NCBI RefSeq assembly: GCF_004360225.1
Contig: NZ_SNUA01000015.1
Location: forward strand, 54,362 to 118,361
Origin: Alcanivorax sp. 24
Lineage (GTDB): Bacteria > Pseudomonadota > Gammaproteobacteria > Pseudomonadales > Alcanivoracaceae
Reading direction: 5' to 3'
Length of the DNA stretch: 64,000 nt
The position numbers were made by a program, and so were the translations under genes. Below are positions 1 to 7,655 of this stretch, piece after piece (the stretch's first letter is position 1; each line of letters starts with the position of its first letter). The notes beneath the pieces were generated by a model. The model made no database searches. It was not told the origin of the DNA and saw only the letters and a list, made by a program, of their open reading frames with translations.

Positions 1-288
1 CTGCCCGAGGGATGCAGTGGCGGTGCCACGGTTCGCTGTCAATTGGGGGATCTGGCCGAAGGGGCGGAGGCCAGCCGGTCGCTGGTGATCGAAGGGGAGG
101 GAGAGGGGCGGGTGCACCTGGAAGGCGGCTCTTCCAGCGGCGATTTCCCGGCCGGTGATACCGGCTTGTCGTTCCTGCCATCCCAGGCGCGGGCGGAGAC
201 GCCTCGCGCCAGTGCTGGCGGTGGCGGCGCCCTGGGATGGGCATGGTGTCTATTGCTGGCTTACGGGTTGTCCACCAGGCTCAGGTGA
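1..288 (+). CDS. C-terminal part of a secreted GlyGly-CTERM protein (partial, 5' end outside window)
   Basis: The frame is open from the first base, so only the last 95 codons are present. The visible part reads as a Ser/Gly-rich extracellular tail with a C-x(11)-C-x-LGDLA pattern that resembles the end of a DUF11-type beta-sandwich repeat. It ends in a GGGGALG motif, a hydrophobic stretch (WAWCLLLAYGL) and a terminal RLR. That tripartite end is the GlyGly-CTERM sorting signal, which is known to be cut by rhombosortase for surface release after type II secretion. A TTG or GTG inside this stretch is not a credible start because the upstream codons are coding-like. The final 28 bases overlap the 3' end of the convergent gene. 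What the missing N-terminus does cannot be seen. Confidence 0.6.
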   Translation: MPEGCSGGATVRCQLGDLAEGAEASRSLVIEGEGEGRVHLEGGSSSGDFPAGDTGLSFLPSQARAETPRASAGGGGALGWAWCLLLAYGLSTRLR

Positions 289-1091
289 GGTGCCTGGGAT
301 TCCGCCGCCATGGCGCTGGCGTTCCCCTTCCAGGGGATGGCCTGAAATCCAGAGGGAATTCGATCCAGCAGATAAGGGGTCTTGATCACGTCGAAATAGG
401 GCGAGTGATCGAAATCGGCGGCGTGAAACAGGCGTGGCTGTAGACGCAGCAGTCGTGAGCCGTCGTCCTCCGGCTGCTTCACCAGCGGATAAACCGGGAA
501 CTGAATGAAGGCGAAAGCTTCGCCCACCAGGCTGCCGCTGAGGGTACGCAGCAATTCGGTGGCCAGGCGATTGGAAAGCCGCCGGCGCCACCGGTTTGGC
601 AGCGCGCGCCAGGGAAACAACCAGAGCAGCATGAGGGTGCTCCAGGAGGTGGTGCTGCCGGTGCCGACCCGGCTGATGGCGTAACGTAGCGCGTCCTGCC
701 GCTCGTCCGTGGACAGATTCTGTGCCCGGCAGACGCGCAGATGCAGGCCGCTGAGCGTGCCCAGCTCGCGCACCCGTAATCCTCGCTCCAGGCTGGCATC
801 CAGCACCAACTGGGTGTCCGGCTCGCAGGGTACGTAATCGGCGAGCAGGGCGCGCAGGGCCGGGTCGGCGACGTCGTGCAGACGGCCTATATAAAGCAGG
901 GCGCGGGAGAACCGGCTGCCGGTGAGTCGCCGCAGGCGCCGGTCCAGGGCACTGTCGCTGTCCACCAACAGTACGTCGCAGGGTTGCAGCAGGACACGCT
1001 GATGGTCCAGGCTGCTTTGTGGCCAATCCTTGCCGCCGTCCTGACGTTGCAGGCGCTCGCACAGCCATTGGTAGAGTCGTTGCGTTCGCAT
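261..1091 (-). CDS. Permuted papain-like amidase (YiiX/C92) family protein, probably inactive
   Basis: 276 residues. It has the fold signature of the circularly permuted NlpC/P60-like YiiX family: a PCDVLLVDSDSALDRRLRRLTGS segment followed by FSRALLYIG, where active members read SHxxLYIG. The later WRRRL...LSGSLVGEAF segment lines up with the WRRRM...ICSTLIAQAF segment I know from related gammaproteobacterial proteins. By that alignment the catalytic His is Arg63 and the catalytic Cys is Ser185, so hydrolase activity is doubtful. No signal peptide is evident. The stop overlaps the end of the upstream-strand gene by 28 bp, and the gene starts 12 bp after the aminotransferase stop, so the two minus-strand genes are probably cotranscribed. 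Confidence 0.6.
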   Translation of the reverse strand: MRTQRLYQWLCERLQRQDGGKDWPQSSLDHQRVLLQPCDVLLVDSDSALDRRLRRLTGSRFSRALLYIGRLHDVADPALRALLADYVPCEPDTQLVLDASLERGLRVRELGTLSGLHLRVCRAQNLSTDERQDALRYAISRVGTGSTTSWSTLMLLWLFPWRALPNRWRRRLSNRLATELLRTLSGSLVGEAFAFIQFPVYPLVKQPEDDGSRLLRLQPRLFHAADFDHSPYFDVIKTPYLLDRIPSGFQAIPWKGNASAMAAESQAPHLSLVDNP

Positions 1092-1102
1092 GGGGCGCTA
1101 TC

Positions 1103-2224
1103 CTACAACAGCGCCACGGCGCGGTCGATGACTGACTGGTCAGTATGGAAGTGGGGGGAGAAGCGTATGCCGCCGCCGCGTTGGGCGCAGACCACGCCAC
1201 CCTGGCGCAGGCGGTCAAAGGTGGACTGGGGCGCCTCGCCGGGCAGACGGAAGGTGACGATACCGGCGCGGCGACGGGCGGTTTCCGGGGTCAACAACTC
1301 CGCGCCGCGCGCCTTGAGCGCATTGATCAGGCCGCTGACGATATCGGTCAGCCGCTGTTCCACCGGGACCATGCCCACCTCCTGCAGTAACGACAGCGAG
1401 GCGTTGAGTGCATGGGCGCACAACAGGTTGGGGCTGCCGCATTCGAAACGCCGGGCATCGTCCGCCGGCCGCCAGTCCTGGCGATCATAGTCGCCGGACG
1501 CCGCCACCATGTGCCAGCCGAACTGGCGCAGGCGCAGCCGGTCGCGGGCTTCCGGCCGGGCATAGAACAGCGCCAGGCCTTCCGGCCCCAGCATCCACTT
1601 GTGGCCGTCGGCGACGACGAAGTCCGCGCTGATGCTCTCCGCGTCGAAAACATGGGCTCCCAGACTCTGGATCGCATCCACGCAGAACAACACCCCTCGT
1701 TCCCGGCACGCGGCGCCGATCCGGGCCAGATCCAGGCGGATGCCACTGGCGTATTGCACCGACGACAGCGACACCAGGCGCACCCGGGGTCCAAGCGCGT
1801 CAATAATGCGCTGCTCGGCGTCATCGCCGCCCACCGCCACCTGGATCACTTCCACCCCCTGTCCGGACAGCGCTTGCCAGGGGATACGGTTGGAGGGGAA
1901 CTCCTGATCACTGATCAGCACCTGATCACCGTCCCGCCAGGATAAGCCCTGGGCGATCACCGACAGCCCCTCGGAGGTGTTCTTGAGCAAGGCGATGTCC
2001 TCCTGGGGCACGCCTCCGATCAGAGCGGCGAGGCGTCCGCGCAGGGTCTGCTCAGTGTCGAGCCAGCGCGGATAATCCCGCGCTCCCACGGTGATGTTTT
2101 GCTCGGCGAAACGCACCACCGCGTCCCGGGTGCGTTTTGGCCAGGGCGCCACGGCGGCGTGATTCAGGTAAAGCACGTCCTTTTCAAGGGGAAATTCCGC
2201 GGACAGATCCAGAGCGCTGGTCAT
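1103..2224 (-). CDS. Class V PLP-dependent aminotransferase family protein
   Basis: 373 residues. It has the fold type I class V layout: an N-terminal LYLNHAAVAPWP segment (cf. the LNhagvap start of cysteine desulfurase-like proteins), the cofactor-stacking Asp in FCVDAIQSLG (D183) and the Schiff-base lysine in VADGHKWMLGPEG (K209). A FECGSPN segment and a C-terminal small domain with GIRFSPHFHTD follow. Members include isopenicillin epimerase-like enzymes, cysteine desulfurases and kynureninase relatives. There is no IscS-type active-site cysteine loop, so a role in Fe-S assembly is not indicated and the substrate is unknown. It heads a minus-strand pair with the permuted amidase-like gene. 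Confidence 0.8.
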   Translation of the reverse strand: MTSALDLSAEFPLEKDVLYLNHAAVAPWPKRTRDAVVRFAEQNITVGARDYPRWLDTEQTLRGRLAALIGGVPQEDIALLKNTSEGLSVIAQGLSWRDGDQVLISDQEFPSNRIPWQALSGQGVEVIQVAVGGDDAEQRIIDALGPRVRLVSLSSVQYASGIRLDLARIGAACRERGVLFCVDAIQSLGAHVFDAESISADFVVADGHKWMLGPEGLALFYARPEARDRLRLRQFGWHMVAASGDYDRQDWRPADDARRFECGSPNLLCAHALNASLSLLQEVGMVPVEQRLTDIVSGLINALKARGAELLTPETARRRAGIVTFRLPGEAPQSTFDRLRQGGVVCAQRGGGIRFSPHFHTDQSVIDRAVALL

Positions 2225-2300
2225 GTGATGATCGACTCCATTGTCATTGCCGGGCGGGGGGGTATCATCCTGCCCAAAAGGGCATCGATAATTCGTCAGC

Positions 2301-2419
2301 GAGCCTGTTTACGCTTTGCTCGCCATCGCGTTGCCGCTGGCAACGCCGCGAGAGGGTGTCGCGAACCGCGGGCTTTATGAGCTCCGGCGCGGCGGCGAAT
2401 GGATGGTAAACAGGCTCTT
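2301..2419. repeat. Inverted-repeat element with 12 bp ends
   Basis: GAGCCTGTTTAC at 2301-2312 is perfectly inverted at 2408-2419. Inside lies a second hairpin, CGTTGCC-gct-GGCAACG. The element fills most of the 307 bp gap between the divergent aminotransferase and TetR genes. It carries no ORF of note and could be a small non-autonomous element. The same GTAAACAGGC core recurs near 27050. Confidence 0.45.
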
Positions 2420-2491
2420 ACAGCATGACCGATTGCCGTGGCAGGTCAACCTGGCTCGTGATGCATGGTGCCGGGGGGTGGGATAAACTGT

Positions 2492-2511
2492 GGTGAATCG
2501 CGGGATTCACC
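2492..2511. promoter_or_regulatory. Candidate operator of the TetR-family gene
   Basis: GGTGAATC-gcgg-GATTCACC is a perfect 8-4-8 inverted repeat ending 20 bp before the TetR start codon. It sits just downstream of a possible -10 (TAAACT, 2484-2489). TetR proteins usually bind such palindromes over their own promoter, so autorepression is likely (inference). Confidence 0.5.
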
Positions 2512-2531
2512 GGTCTTGGGAGTAAGGATGA

Positions 2532-3164
2532 ATGGCTGATCTGGAAAAAGCGACGCGTAAGGCGCAGGAGTTCCGGCAACGGGAACAGCAAATCCTCGAT
2601 ACCGCTCTGGAGCTGTTCCTGGAGCAGGGGGAGGACCGTGTCACCGTGGAAATGATCGCCGACCGGGTGGGGATTGGCAAAGGCACCATCTATAAACACT
2701 TCGAAACCAAGAATGAGATTTATCTGCTGCTGATGCTCCGTTATGAAGAGGATCTGGCGGCGGTGTTCAACAGTATTTCCGAGGAGGACGACAAGGAAAA
2801 ACTGACCCGCGAATATTTCCGGTTCCGTATCAATGATCCGGCCCGTTATCAGCTGTTCGACCGGCTTGAGAACAAGGTGATCAAGGATCATGCGGTGCCG
2901 GAACTGGTGGAAAAACTGCACAACATCCGTGAAGCCAATTTCGAGCGCCTCAAGAGCATCGTCAAGGCACGGATCAGCGAAGGCTCCCTGGAAGACGTGC
3001 CGCCGATTTATCACATTTGCGCGGCCTGGGCGCTGGCCCATGGCGCCGTGGCGCTGGTGCAGTCGCCATTTTATATGGGGCTGATCGATGAAAAGGAGGA
3101 TTTCCTCGACTTTCTGATCGAAATCGGTATCCGCATGGGCAACAAAGGACAACGCCGAAAATGA
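2532..3164 (+). CDS. TetR/AcrR family transcriptional regulator
   Basis: 210 residues. The N-terminal helix-turn-helix is typical: ILDTALELFLEQGEDRVTVEMIADRVGIGKGTIYKHFETKNEIY at about residues 20-63, with the GTIYKHF recognition helix. The C-terminal ligand domain is divergent, so the inducer cannot be predicted. The start is supported by AAGGATGA immediately upstream. The stop overlaps the start of the DUF1285 gene (ATGA), indicating translational coupling. A perfect palindrome at 2492-2511 is the probable binding site. It is not PsrA itself: its HTH differs from the Pseudomonas PsrA sequence as I remember it. Confidence 0.88.
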   Translation: MADLEKATRKAQEFRQREQQILDTALELFLEQGEDRVTVEMIADRVGIGKGTIYKHFETKNEIYLLLMLRYEEDLAAVFNSISEEDDKEKLTREYFRFRINDPARYQLFDRLENKVIKDHAVPELVEKLHNIREANFERLKSIVKARISEGSLEDVPPIYHICAAWALAHGAVALVQSPFYMGLIDEKEDFLDFLIEIGIRMGNKGQRRK

Positions 3165-3721
3165 CTTCCGCTGATTCCCTGTTGGCCCTGCTGGAAAAAG
3201 CCGAACGGGACGAGCAAGGGTTGCCGCCAGTGCACCGGTGGCACCCGGAGCATCAGGGCGAAAGCCGTATGCGCATCGCCCGCGACGGCACCTGGTTCTA
3301 CCAGGAATCGCCGATTGAGCGGGAACGCATGGTGCGGTTGTTCTCCACCATTCTTTTGCGGGAAGGCGATGACTACTTCCTGATTACGCCGGTGGAGAAG
3401 TTGCGCATCGAGGTGGATGACGCTCCCTTTGTCGCCACCGACGTGCAGCGGGTGAAGGACGGTGGTGTCGACAAGCTGGTGTTCACCACCAACGTGGGAA
3501 CTCACGTGGTGGCCGGCGAACGGCACCCGTTACGGATAGAACACGACCCGGACAGCGGTGAGCCATCTCCCTATCTGCATGTGCGCGACAACTTGGAAGC
3601 ACTGATCTCCCGCAACATGTTTTATCAACTGGTGGAATGGGCTGGCCATGAAGAGCGGGACGGCGTGACCCACTTATATATCGACAGCGACGGTGCCCGT
3701 TTTCCCCTCGGTTCGTTTTAA
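3161..3721 (+). CDS. DUF1285 domain-containing protein
   Basis: 186 residues with no signal peptide or membrane segment. It matches the DUF1285 family pattern: a WHPEHQGESRMRIARDGTW strand pair followed by YQESPIERERMVRLFSTILLREGDDYFLITPVEKLRIEVDDAPF. Solved members of this family form compact beta-rich dimers, but the function is not established. Coupling by the ATGA overlap to the TetR gene suggests one transcript; the regulator may control both. Composite repeat 1 begins two bases after the stop. Confidence 0.8.
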   Translation: MTSADSLLALLEKAERDEQGLPPVHRWHPEHQGESRMRIARDGTWFYQESPIERERMVRLFSTILLREGDDYFLITPVEKLRIEVDDAPFVATDVQRVKDGGVDKLVFTTNVGTHVVAGERHPLRIEHDPDSGEPSPYLHVRDNLEALISRNMFYQLVEWAGHEERDGVTHLYIDSDGARFPLGSF

Positions 3722-3723
3722 AA

Positions 3724-4578
3724 GTGCCGGACGCCGGACGCTAAAGTCAAAACCCGGGGCCGCGGGCATTGCGGGAATAAAAATTGCCGGGAGCAATTTT
3801 TAACGTTGCTTGGCGACGGCCCGCAGGGTGACCGCCATGGACGGCGGTCATAAAAAGGTTCCTCGCGGTTTAGCGGGAAGGGTCGCTCGGGCGGGGGCTC
3901 CTGTATTGCCCGGTTACCTCGAAGACCTCCCTTCAGAGGTGGCTACAGCGCCGCTGTGGGAAGCTTGCTTGCAAGCGAATCGCCAACGGCTCAGGGCATT
4001 CGCGGCCAAGCGGAGCGCCGCCCGGGCCGCTTCCCACAGCGGCTTCGTGGCAGATCCGTGGGAGCCCAGCTTGCTGGCGAATTCCGGCCTTCGGCGTTGC
4101 CCCATTCGCTTGCCAGCAAGCTTCCCACGGCGGCTTCGTGGCAGATCCGTGGGAGCCCAGCTTGCTGGCGAATTCTGGCCTCCGGCGTTGCCCCATTCGC
4201 TTGCCAGCAAGCTTCCCACGGCGGCTTCGTGGCAGATCCGTGGGAGAGCAGCTTGCTGGCGAATTCCGGCTCTCTGGTGTTGGGATATTCGCTTGCCAGC
4301 AAGCTTCCCACAGCGACTTCGTGGCAGATCCGTGGGAGAGCAGCTTGCTGGCGAATTCTGGCCTCCGGCGTTGCCTCATTCGCTTGCCAGCAAGCTTCCC
4401 ACAGTGGCTTCGTGGCAGATCCGTGGGAGCCCAGCTTGCTGGCGAATTCCGGCCTCTGGCGTTGCCCCATTCGCTTGCCAGCAAGCTTCCCACGGCGGCT
4501 TCCTGGCAGATCTGTGGGAGAGCAGCTTGCTGGCGAATATAGCGGCTTGATAGCCTCTTCCGTTACAGACCCGTGCCC
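3724..4578 (+). repeat. Composite repeat, copy 1: structured head plus REP-pair array
   Basis: The head (3724 to about 4030) contains successive hairpins: AAAAATTGC-cggga-GCAATTTTT (3779-3801), GACCGCC-atggac-GGCGGTC (3830-3849), a TTCCTCGC/GCGGGAA stem, an ACCTC/GAGGT stem and a first REP. The tail is a tandem array with starts at 4104, 4195, 4287, 4378 and 4469 (period 91-92 bp) plus one truncated unit. Each unit is two inverted REPs (..AAGCTTCCCAC and GTGGGAG..TTGCTGGCGAA) separated by about 20 bp. It ends with TTCCGTTACAGACCCGTGCC, shared with copy 2. It starts right behind a stop codon. No transposase or RAYT gene lies within it. Confidence 0.9.
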
Positions 4579-4711
4579 CGTTTTTGTCCCAAGATGGCGC
4601 ACCATAATCTGCCTCGAATTGGGGCGCTCTTGCCCGCCACTAAAGCGAACCTCCCGTCCCTTGATCGTTCTCCATGGCATTAAGTCCATTTAAATCAAAT
4701 GGTTATGCATG

Positions 4712-4727
4712 TGGCATGGGCTTTGCT
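4712..4727 (+). promoter_or_regulatory. Sigma-54 (RpoN) -24/-12 promoter for nirBD
   Basis: TGGCATGGGCTTTGCT fits the RpoN consensus TGGCAC-N5-TTGCW, with the invariant GG and GC at the right spacing. It lies about 50 bp before the nirB ATG, so it would give a short leader. A GCACCATAAT half-site at 4599-4608 could be an activator (NtrC-like) site but lacks a clear second half. Confidence 0.6.
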
Positions 4728-4778
4728 TTCACCCTGTTCAACAGTTGGCAAGCGGAAACGGTGAAAGGGGACATTCCC

Positions 4779-7310
4779 ATGACGAAACAAAAGGTGTTGC
4801 TGGTAGGCCACGGTATGGTGGGGCAGCGCTTTCTGGAGGCGCTGGCGGACCGTGGTGGTCTTGATCACTACGACGTGACGATCCTGTGCGCGGAGAGCCG
4901 GCCGGCCTATGACCGGGTTGGCTTGACCCGGTATTTTACCGAGCGCGATGCCGACGCCCTGTCGTTGGTGCCGGAGGGGTTCATGGCACAACCGGGGCTG
5001 ACCCTGAAGCTGTCCACCCGGGTGCGCGAGATCGATCGGGACGCCAGGGTGGTGATCACCGAGGCGGGGGAACGGCTCGATTACGATAAACTGGTGCTGG
5101 CCACCGGTTCCTATCCGTTCGTGCCGCCCATCGATGGCAACGACCGTCCGAACTGCTTTGTTTACCGTACTCTGGATGATCTGGACGAGATTATCGCCGC
5201 CTCGGATCAGGCCCGTGTTGGCACCGTGGTGGGTGGCGGGCTGCTTGGCCTGGAAGCGGCCAAGGCCCTGCACGACCTGGGGCTGGAAACCCATGTGGTG
5301 GAGTTCGCGCCGCGTCTGATGGCGGTGCAGGTGGACGATCTCGGCGGCGGTTTGTTGAAGGACAAAATCGAGACCCTGGGCGTGACGGTCCACACCAGCA
5401 CCGGCACCCGTGCCATCGTCGACGGCGAACAACACCGCCATCGCATGGATTTCGGTGAAGAGCGTCACCTGGAAACCGACATCATCGTGTTTTCCGCCGG
5501 TATTCGTCCCGAGGACAGCCTGGCCCGCGCCTGCGGGCTGGAGCTCGGTGAGCGCGGCGGGGTGGTGATCGATGATTACTGTCTCACCTCCGACCCGGAT
5601 ATTTTCGCCATTGGCGAGGTGGCGTTATGGCAAGGGCGGATCTTCGGTCTGGTGGCGCCGGGCTATCAAATGGCGGAAACCGCCGCGGCGCGGTTGTGCG
5701 CGGATTCCGAGCCGAGTTTCCAGGGCGCCGATATGAGCACCAAGCTGAAGCTGATGGGCGTGGATGTGGCCTCGGTGGGGGACGCCCATGGCCAGACGCC
5801 GGGTGCCCGCAGCGCGGTGTTCTTTGACCAGAGCACCGGCGTGTACAAGAAAGTGGTGGTCAGCGAGTGCGGCAAGAAGCTGTTGGGCGCGGTGCTGGTG
5901 GGGGATGCCAATGACTATGGCAGCCTGCTGCAACTGTGCTTGAATCAGATCGATTTGCCGGGAGAGGCCGCCGCTCTTATCGCACCGGCCGCCGGCGATG
6001 CTCCCATGCTCGGCGCTGACGCCTTGCCGGACAGTGCTCAGATCTGCTCGTGTAACAATGTTTCCAAGGGGGCCCTGTGTGCGGCCATTGATGAAGGTGC
6101 CACCACCGTTGGTGACCTCAAGGCCTGTACCAAGGCCTCCGCTACTTGCGGCGGCTGCACGGCTCTGGTCAAACAGGTGCTCGACAGCGAGCTGACCAAG
6201 CGCGGCGTGGCGGTGAACAACCACGTGTGCGAACACTTTCCGTACTCCCGCCAGGAGATCTATCACCTGGTGCGGGTAGGGGAAATCAAAACGTTCGACG
6301 AACTGCTGGATAAACACGGCAGCGGCGATGGCTGTGATATCTGTAAACCTCTGGCCGCGTCGGTGCTGGCGTCCTGCTGGAACGACTATGTACTGAGCAA
6401 ACCCCACGCCGGTCTGCAGGACACCAACGATTATTTTCTCGGCAACATGCAACGTGATGGCACCTACTCCATCGTGCCCCGCGTACCCGGCGGCGAAATC
6501 ACGCCGGACAAGCTCATCGTGCTGGGGGAGGTGGCCAAGCAATATGATCTGTACACCAAGATCACTGGCGGCCAGCGGGTGGATCTGTTTGGCGCTCGTG
6601 TCGAGCAGTTGCCGGAAATCTGGAAGATCCTGGTGGACGCCGGGTTCGAGACCGGCCACGCCTACGGCAAATCGCTACGCACGGTGAAATCCTGTGTTGG
6701 CTCTACCTGGTGCCGGTATGGCGTCAAGGATTCGGTGGGTACCGCCATCCAGGTGGAGGAGCGCTACAAGGGACTGCGCAGCCCACACAAGATCAAGATG
6801 GCGGTGAGCGGCTGCACGCGGGAATGCGCCGAGGCGCAAAGCAAGGACGTGGGCGTGATCGCCACCGACAAGGGCTGGAACCTTTATGTTTGTGGTAACG
6901 GCGGCATGCGTCCTCGCCACGCGGATCTGATCGCCTCGGATCTGTCCGATGAACAGTTGATCAGGACCATCGACCGCTTCCTGATGTTCTACATTCGCAC
7001 CGCCGACCGGCTGCAGCGCACCAGCGTGTGGCTGGAAAATCTGGACGGCGGGCTGGACTACCTCAAGCAGGTGATCCTGGATGACTCGCTGGGTATCGGC
7101 GATGAACTGGAGTCGCAGATGCAGCGGGTGATCGAGACCTATCAGTGCGAGTGGAAAACCACGGTGGAAGATCCCGAGGCGGTGAAACGTTTCAAACATT
7201 TCGTCAACGACGATATCGCCGACGACAACCTGCACTACGTCCGCGAACGTGGGCAGCGTCGTCCGGCCTATGAACATGAACGTATCGAACTGGTGCAACA
7301 GGAGGGTTAA
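4779..7310 (+). CDS. nirB: NAD(P)H-dependent nitrite reductase, large subunit
   Basis: 843 residues, the usual NirB length. It catalyses six-electron reduction of nitrite to ammonium in the cytoplasm. The order of domains is: FAD binding (KVLLVGHGMVGQRFLEAL), NADH binding (VGGGLLGLEAAKAL), BFD-like [2Fe-2S] (CSCNNVSKG...CTKASATCGGC), ferredoxin-like half-domains, and the sirohaem/[4Fe-4S] site TVKSCVGSTWC...SGCTRECAEA near residues 638-680. The chosen ATG has AAAGGGG 8 nt upstream. The frame extends to 4674 but that part crosses the sigma-54 promoter and is unlike NirB. It is followed 3 bp later by nirD. No sirohaem synthase or nitrate reductase gene is adjacent. Confidence 0.95.
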   Translation: MTKQKVLLVGHGMVGQRFLEALADRGGLDHYDVTILCAESRPAYDRVGLTRYFTERDADALSLVPEGFMAQPGLTLKLSTRVREIDRDARVVITEAGERLDYDKLVLATGSYPFVPPIDGNDRPNCFVYRTLDDLDEIIAASDQARVGTVVGGGLLGLEAAKALHDLGLETHVVEFAPRLMAVQVDDLGGGLLKDKIETLGVTVHTSTGTRAIVDGEQHRHRMDFGEERHLETDIIVFSAGIRPEDSLARACGLELGERGGVVIDDYCLTSDPDIFAIGEVALWQGRIFGLVAPGYQMAETAAARLCADSEPSFQGADMSTKLKLMGVDVASVGDAHGQTPGARSAVFFDQSTGVYKKVVVSECGKKLLGAVLVGDANDYGSLLQLCLNQIDLPGEAAALIAPAAGDAPMLGADALPDSAQICSCNNVSKGALCAAIDEGATTVGDLKACTKASATCGGCTALVKQVLDSELTKRGVAVNNHVCEHFPYSRQEIYHLVRVGEIKTFDELLDKHGSGDGCDICKPLAASVLASCWNDYVLSKPHAGLQDTNDYFLGNMQRDGTYSIVPRVPGGEITPDKLIVLGEVAKQYDLYTKITGGQRVDLFGARVEQLPEIWKILVDAGFETGHAYGKSLRTVKSCVGSTWCRYGVKDSVGTAIQVEERYKGLRSPHKIKMAVSGCTRECAEAQSKDVGVIATDKGWNLYVCGNGGMRPRHADLIASDLSDEQLIRTIDRFLMFYIRTADRLQRTSVWLENLDGGLDYLKQVILDDSLGIGDELESQMQRVIETYQCEWKTTVEDPEAVKRFKHFVNDDIADDNLHYVRERGQRRPAYEHERIELVQQEG

Positions 7311-7313
7311 GGC

Positions 7314-7655
7314 ATGAACAGTTCCGTGACTCTGGAATGGAAAACGATCTGCAAAGTGGACGAAATCCTGCCCGGTACCGGGGTGGGCGTGCGTCTGCCC
7401 CAAGGGCAGGCGGCGCTGTTCCGCACCCGTGAGGGCCAGTTCCATGCGCTGGATAACATGGACCCGTTCAGTCGCGCCAATGTGATCAGCCGCGGTCTGC
7501 TGGGTTCGCTGGGGGATACCCGGGTGGTGGCCTCTCCGCTGTACAAACAGCACTTCTGTCTGGAAACCGGGAAGTGCCTGGAGGACGAGACGGTATCCCT
7601 GGCCGTGTACCCGGTCCGGTTGCGCGGCGAGCTGGTGGAAGTCGCTGTCGGCTGA
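7314..7655 (+). CDS. nirD: Nitrite reductase (NAD(P)H) small subunit
   Basis: 113 residues. The Rieske-fold pattern of NirD is clear: LDNMDPFSRANVISRGLLG, VVASPLYKQHFCLETGKCL and the closing YPVRLRGELVEVAVG. As usual for the proteobacterial subunit, the Cys/His pairs that bind a Rieske [2Fe-2S] cluster are absent. It partners NirB and starts 3 bp after its stop, so the two form one operon. Its TGA abuts the stop of the convergent channel gene with no intergenic base (TGATCA). Confidence 0.95.
   Translation: MNSSVTLEWKTICKVDEILPGTGVGVRLPQGQAALFRTREGQFHALDNMDPFSRANVISRGLLGSLGDTRVVASPLYKQHFCLETGKCLEDETVSLAVYPVRLRGELVEVAVG

Noticed and set aside
3810..4693. Long plus- and minus-strand reading frames through composite repeat 1 (and the same at 39141-39778)
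   Set aside because: The translations are repeats of REP sequence. The frame starting at the ATGGACGGCGGTC site is kept in copies 1 and 2 but shifted in copy 3 by an extra A and an extra G, so it is not under coding selection.
4674..4778. N-terminal extension of nirB
   Set aside because: It crosses the sigma-54 promoter and does not resemble NirB; the ATG at 4779 has a good ribosome-binding site.
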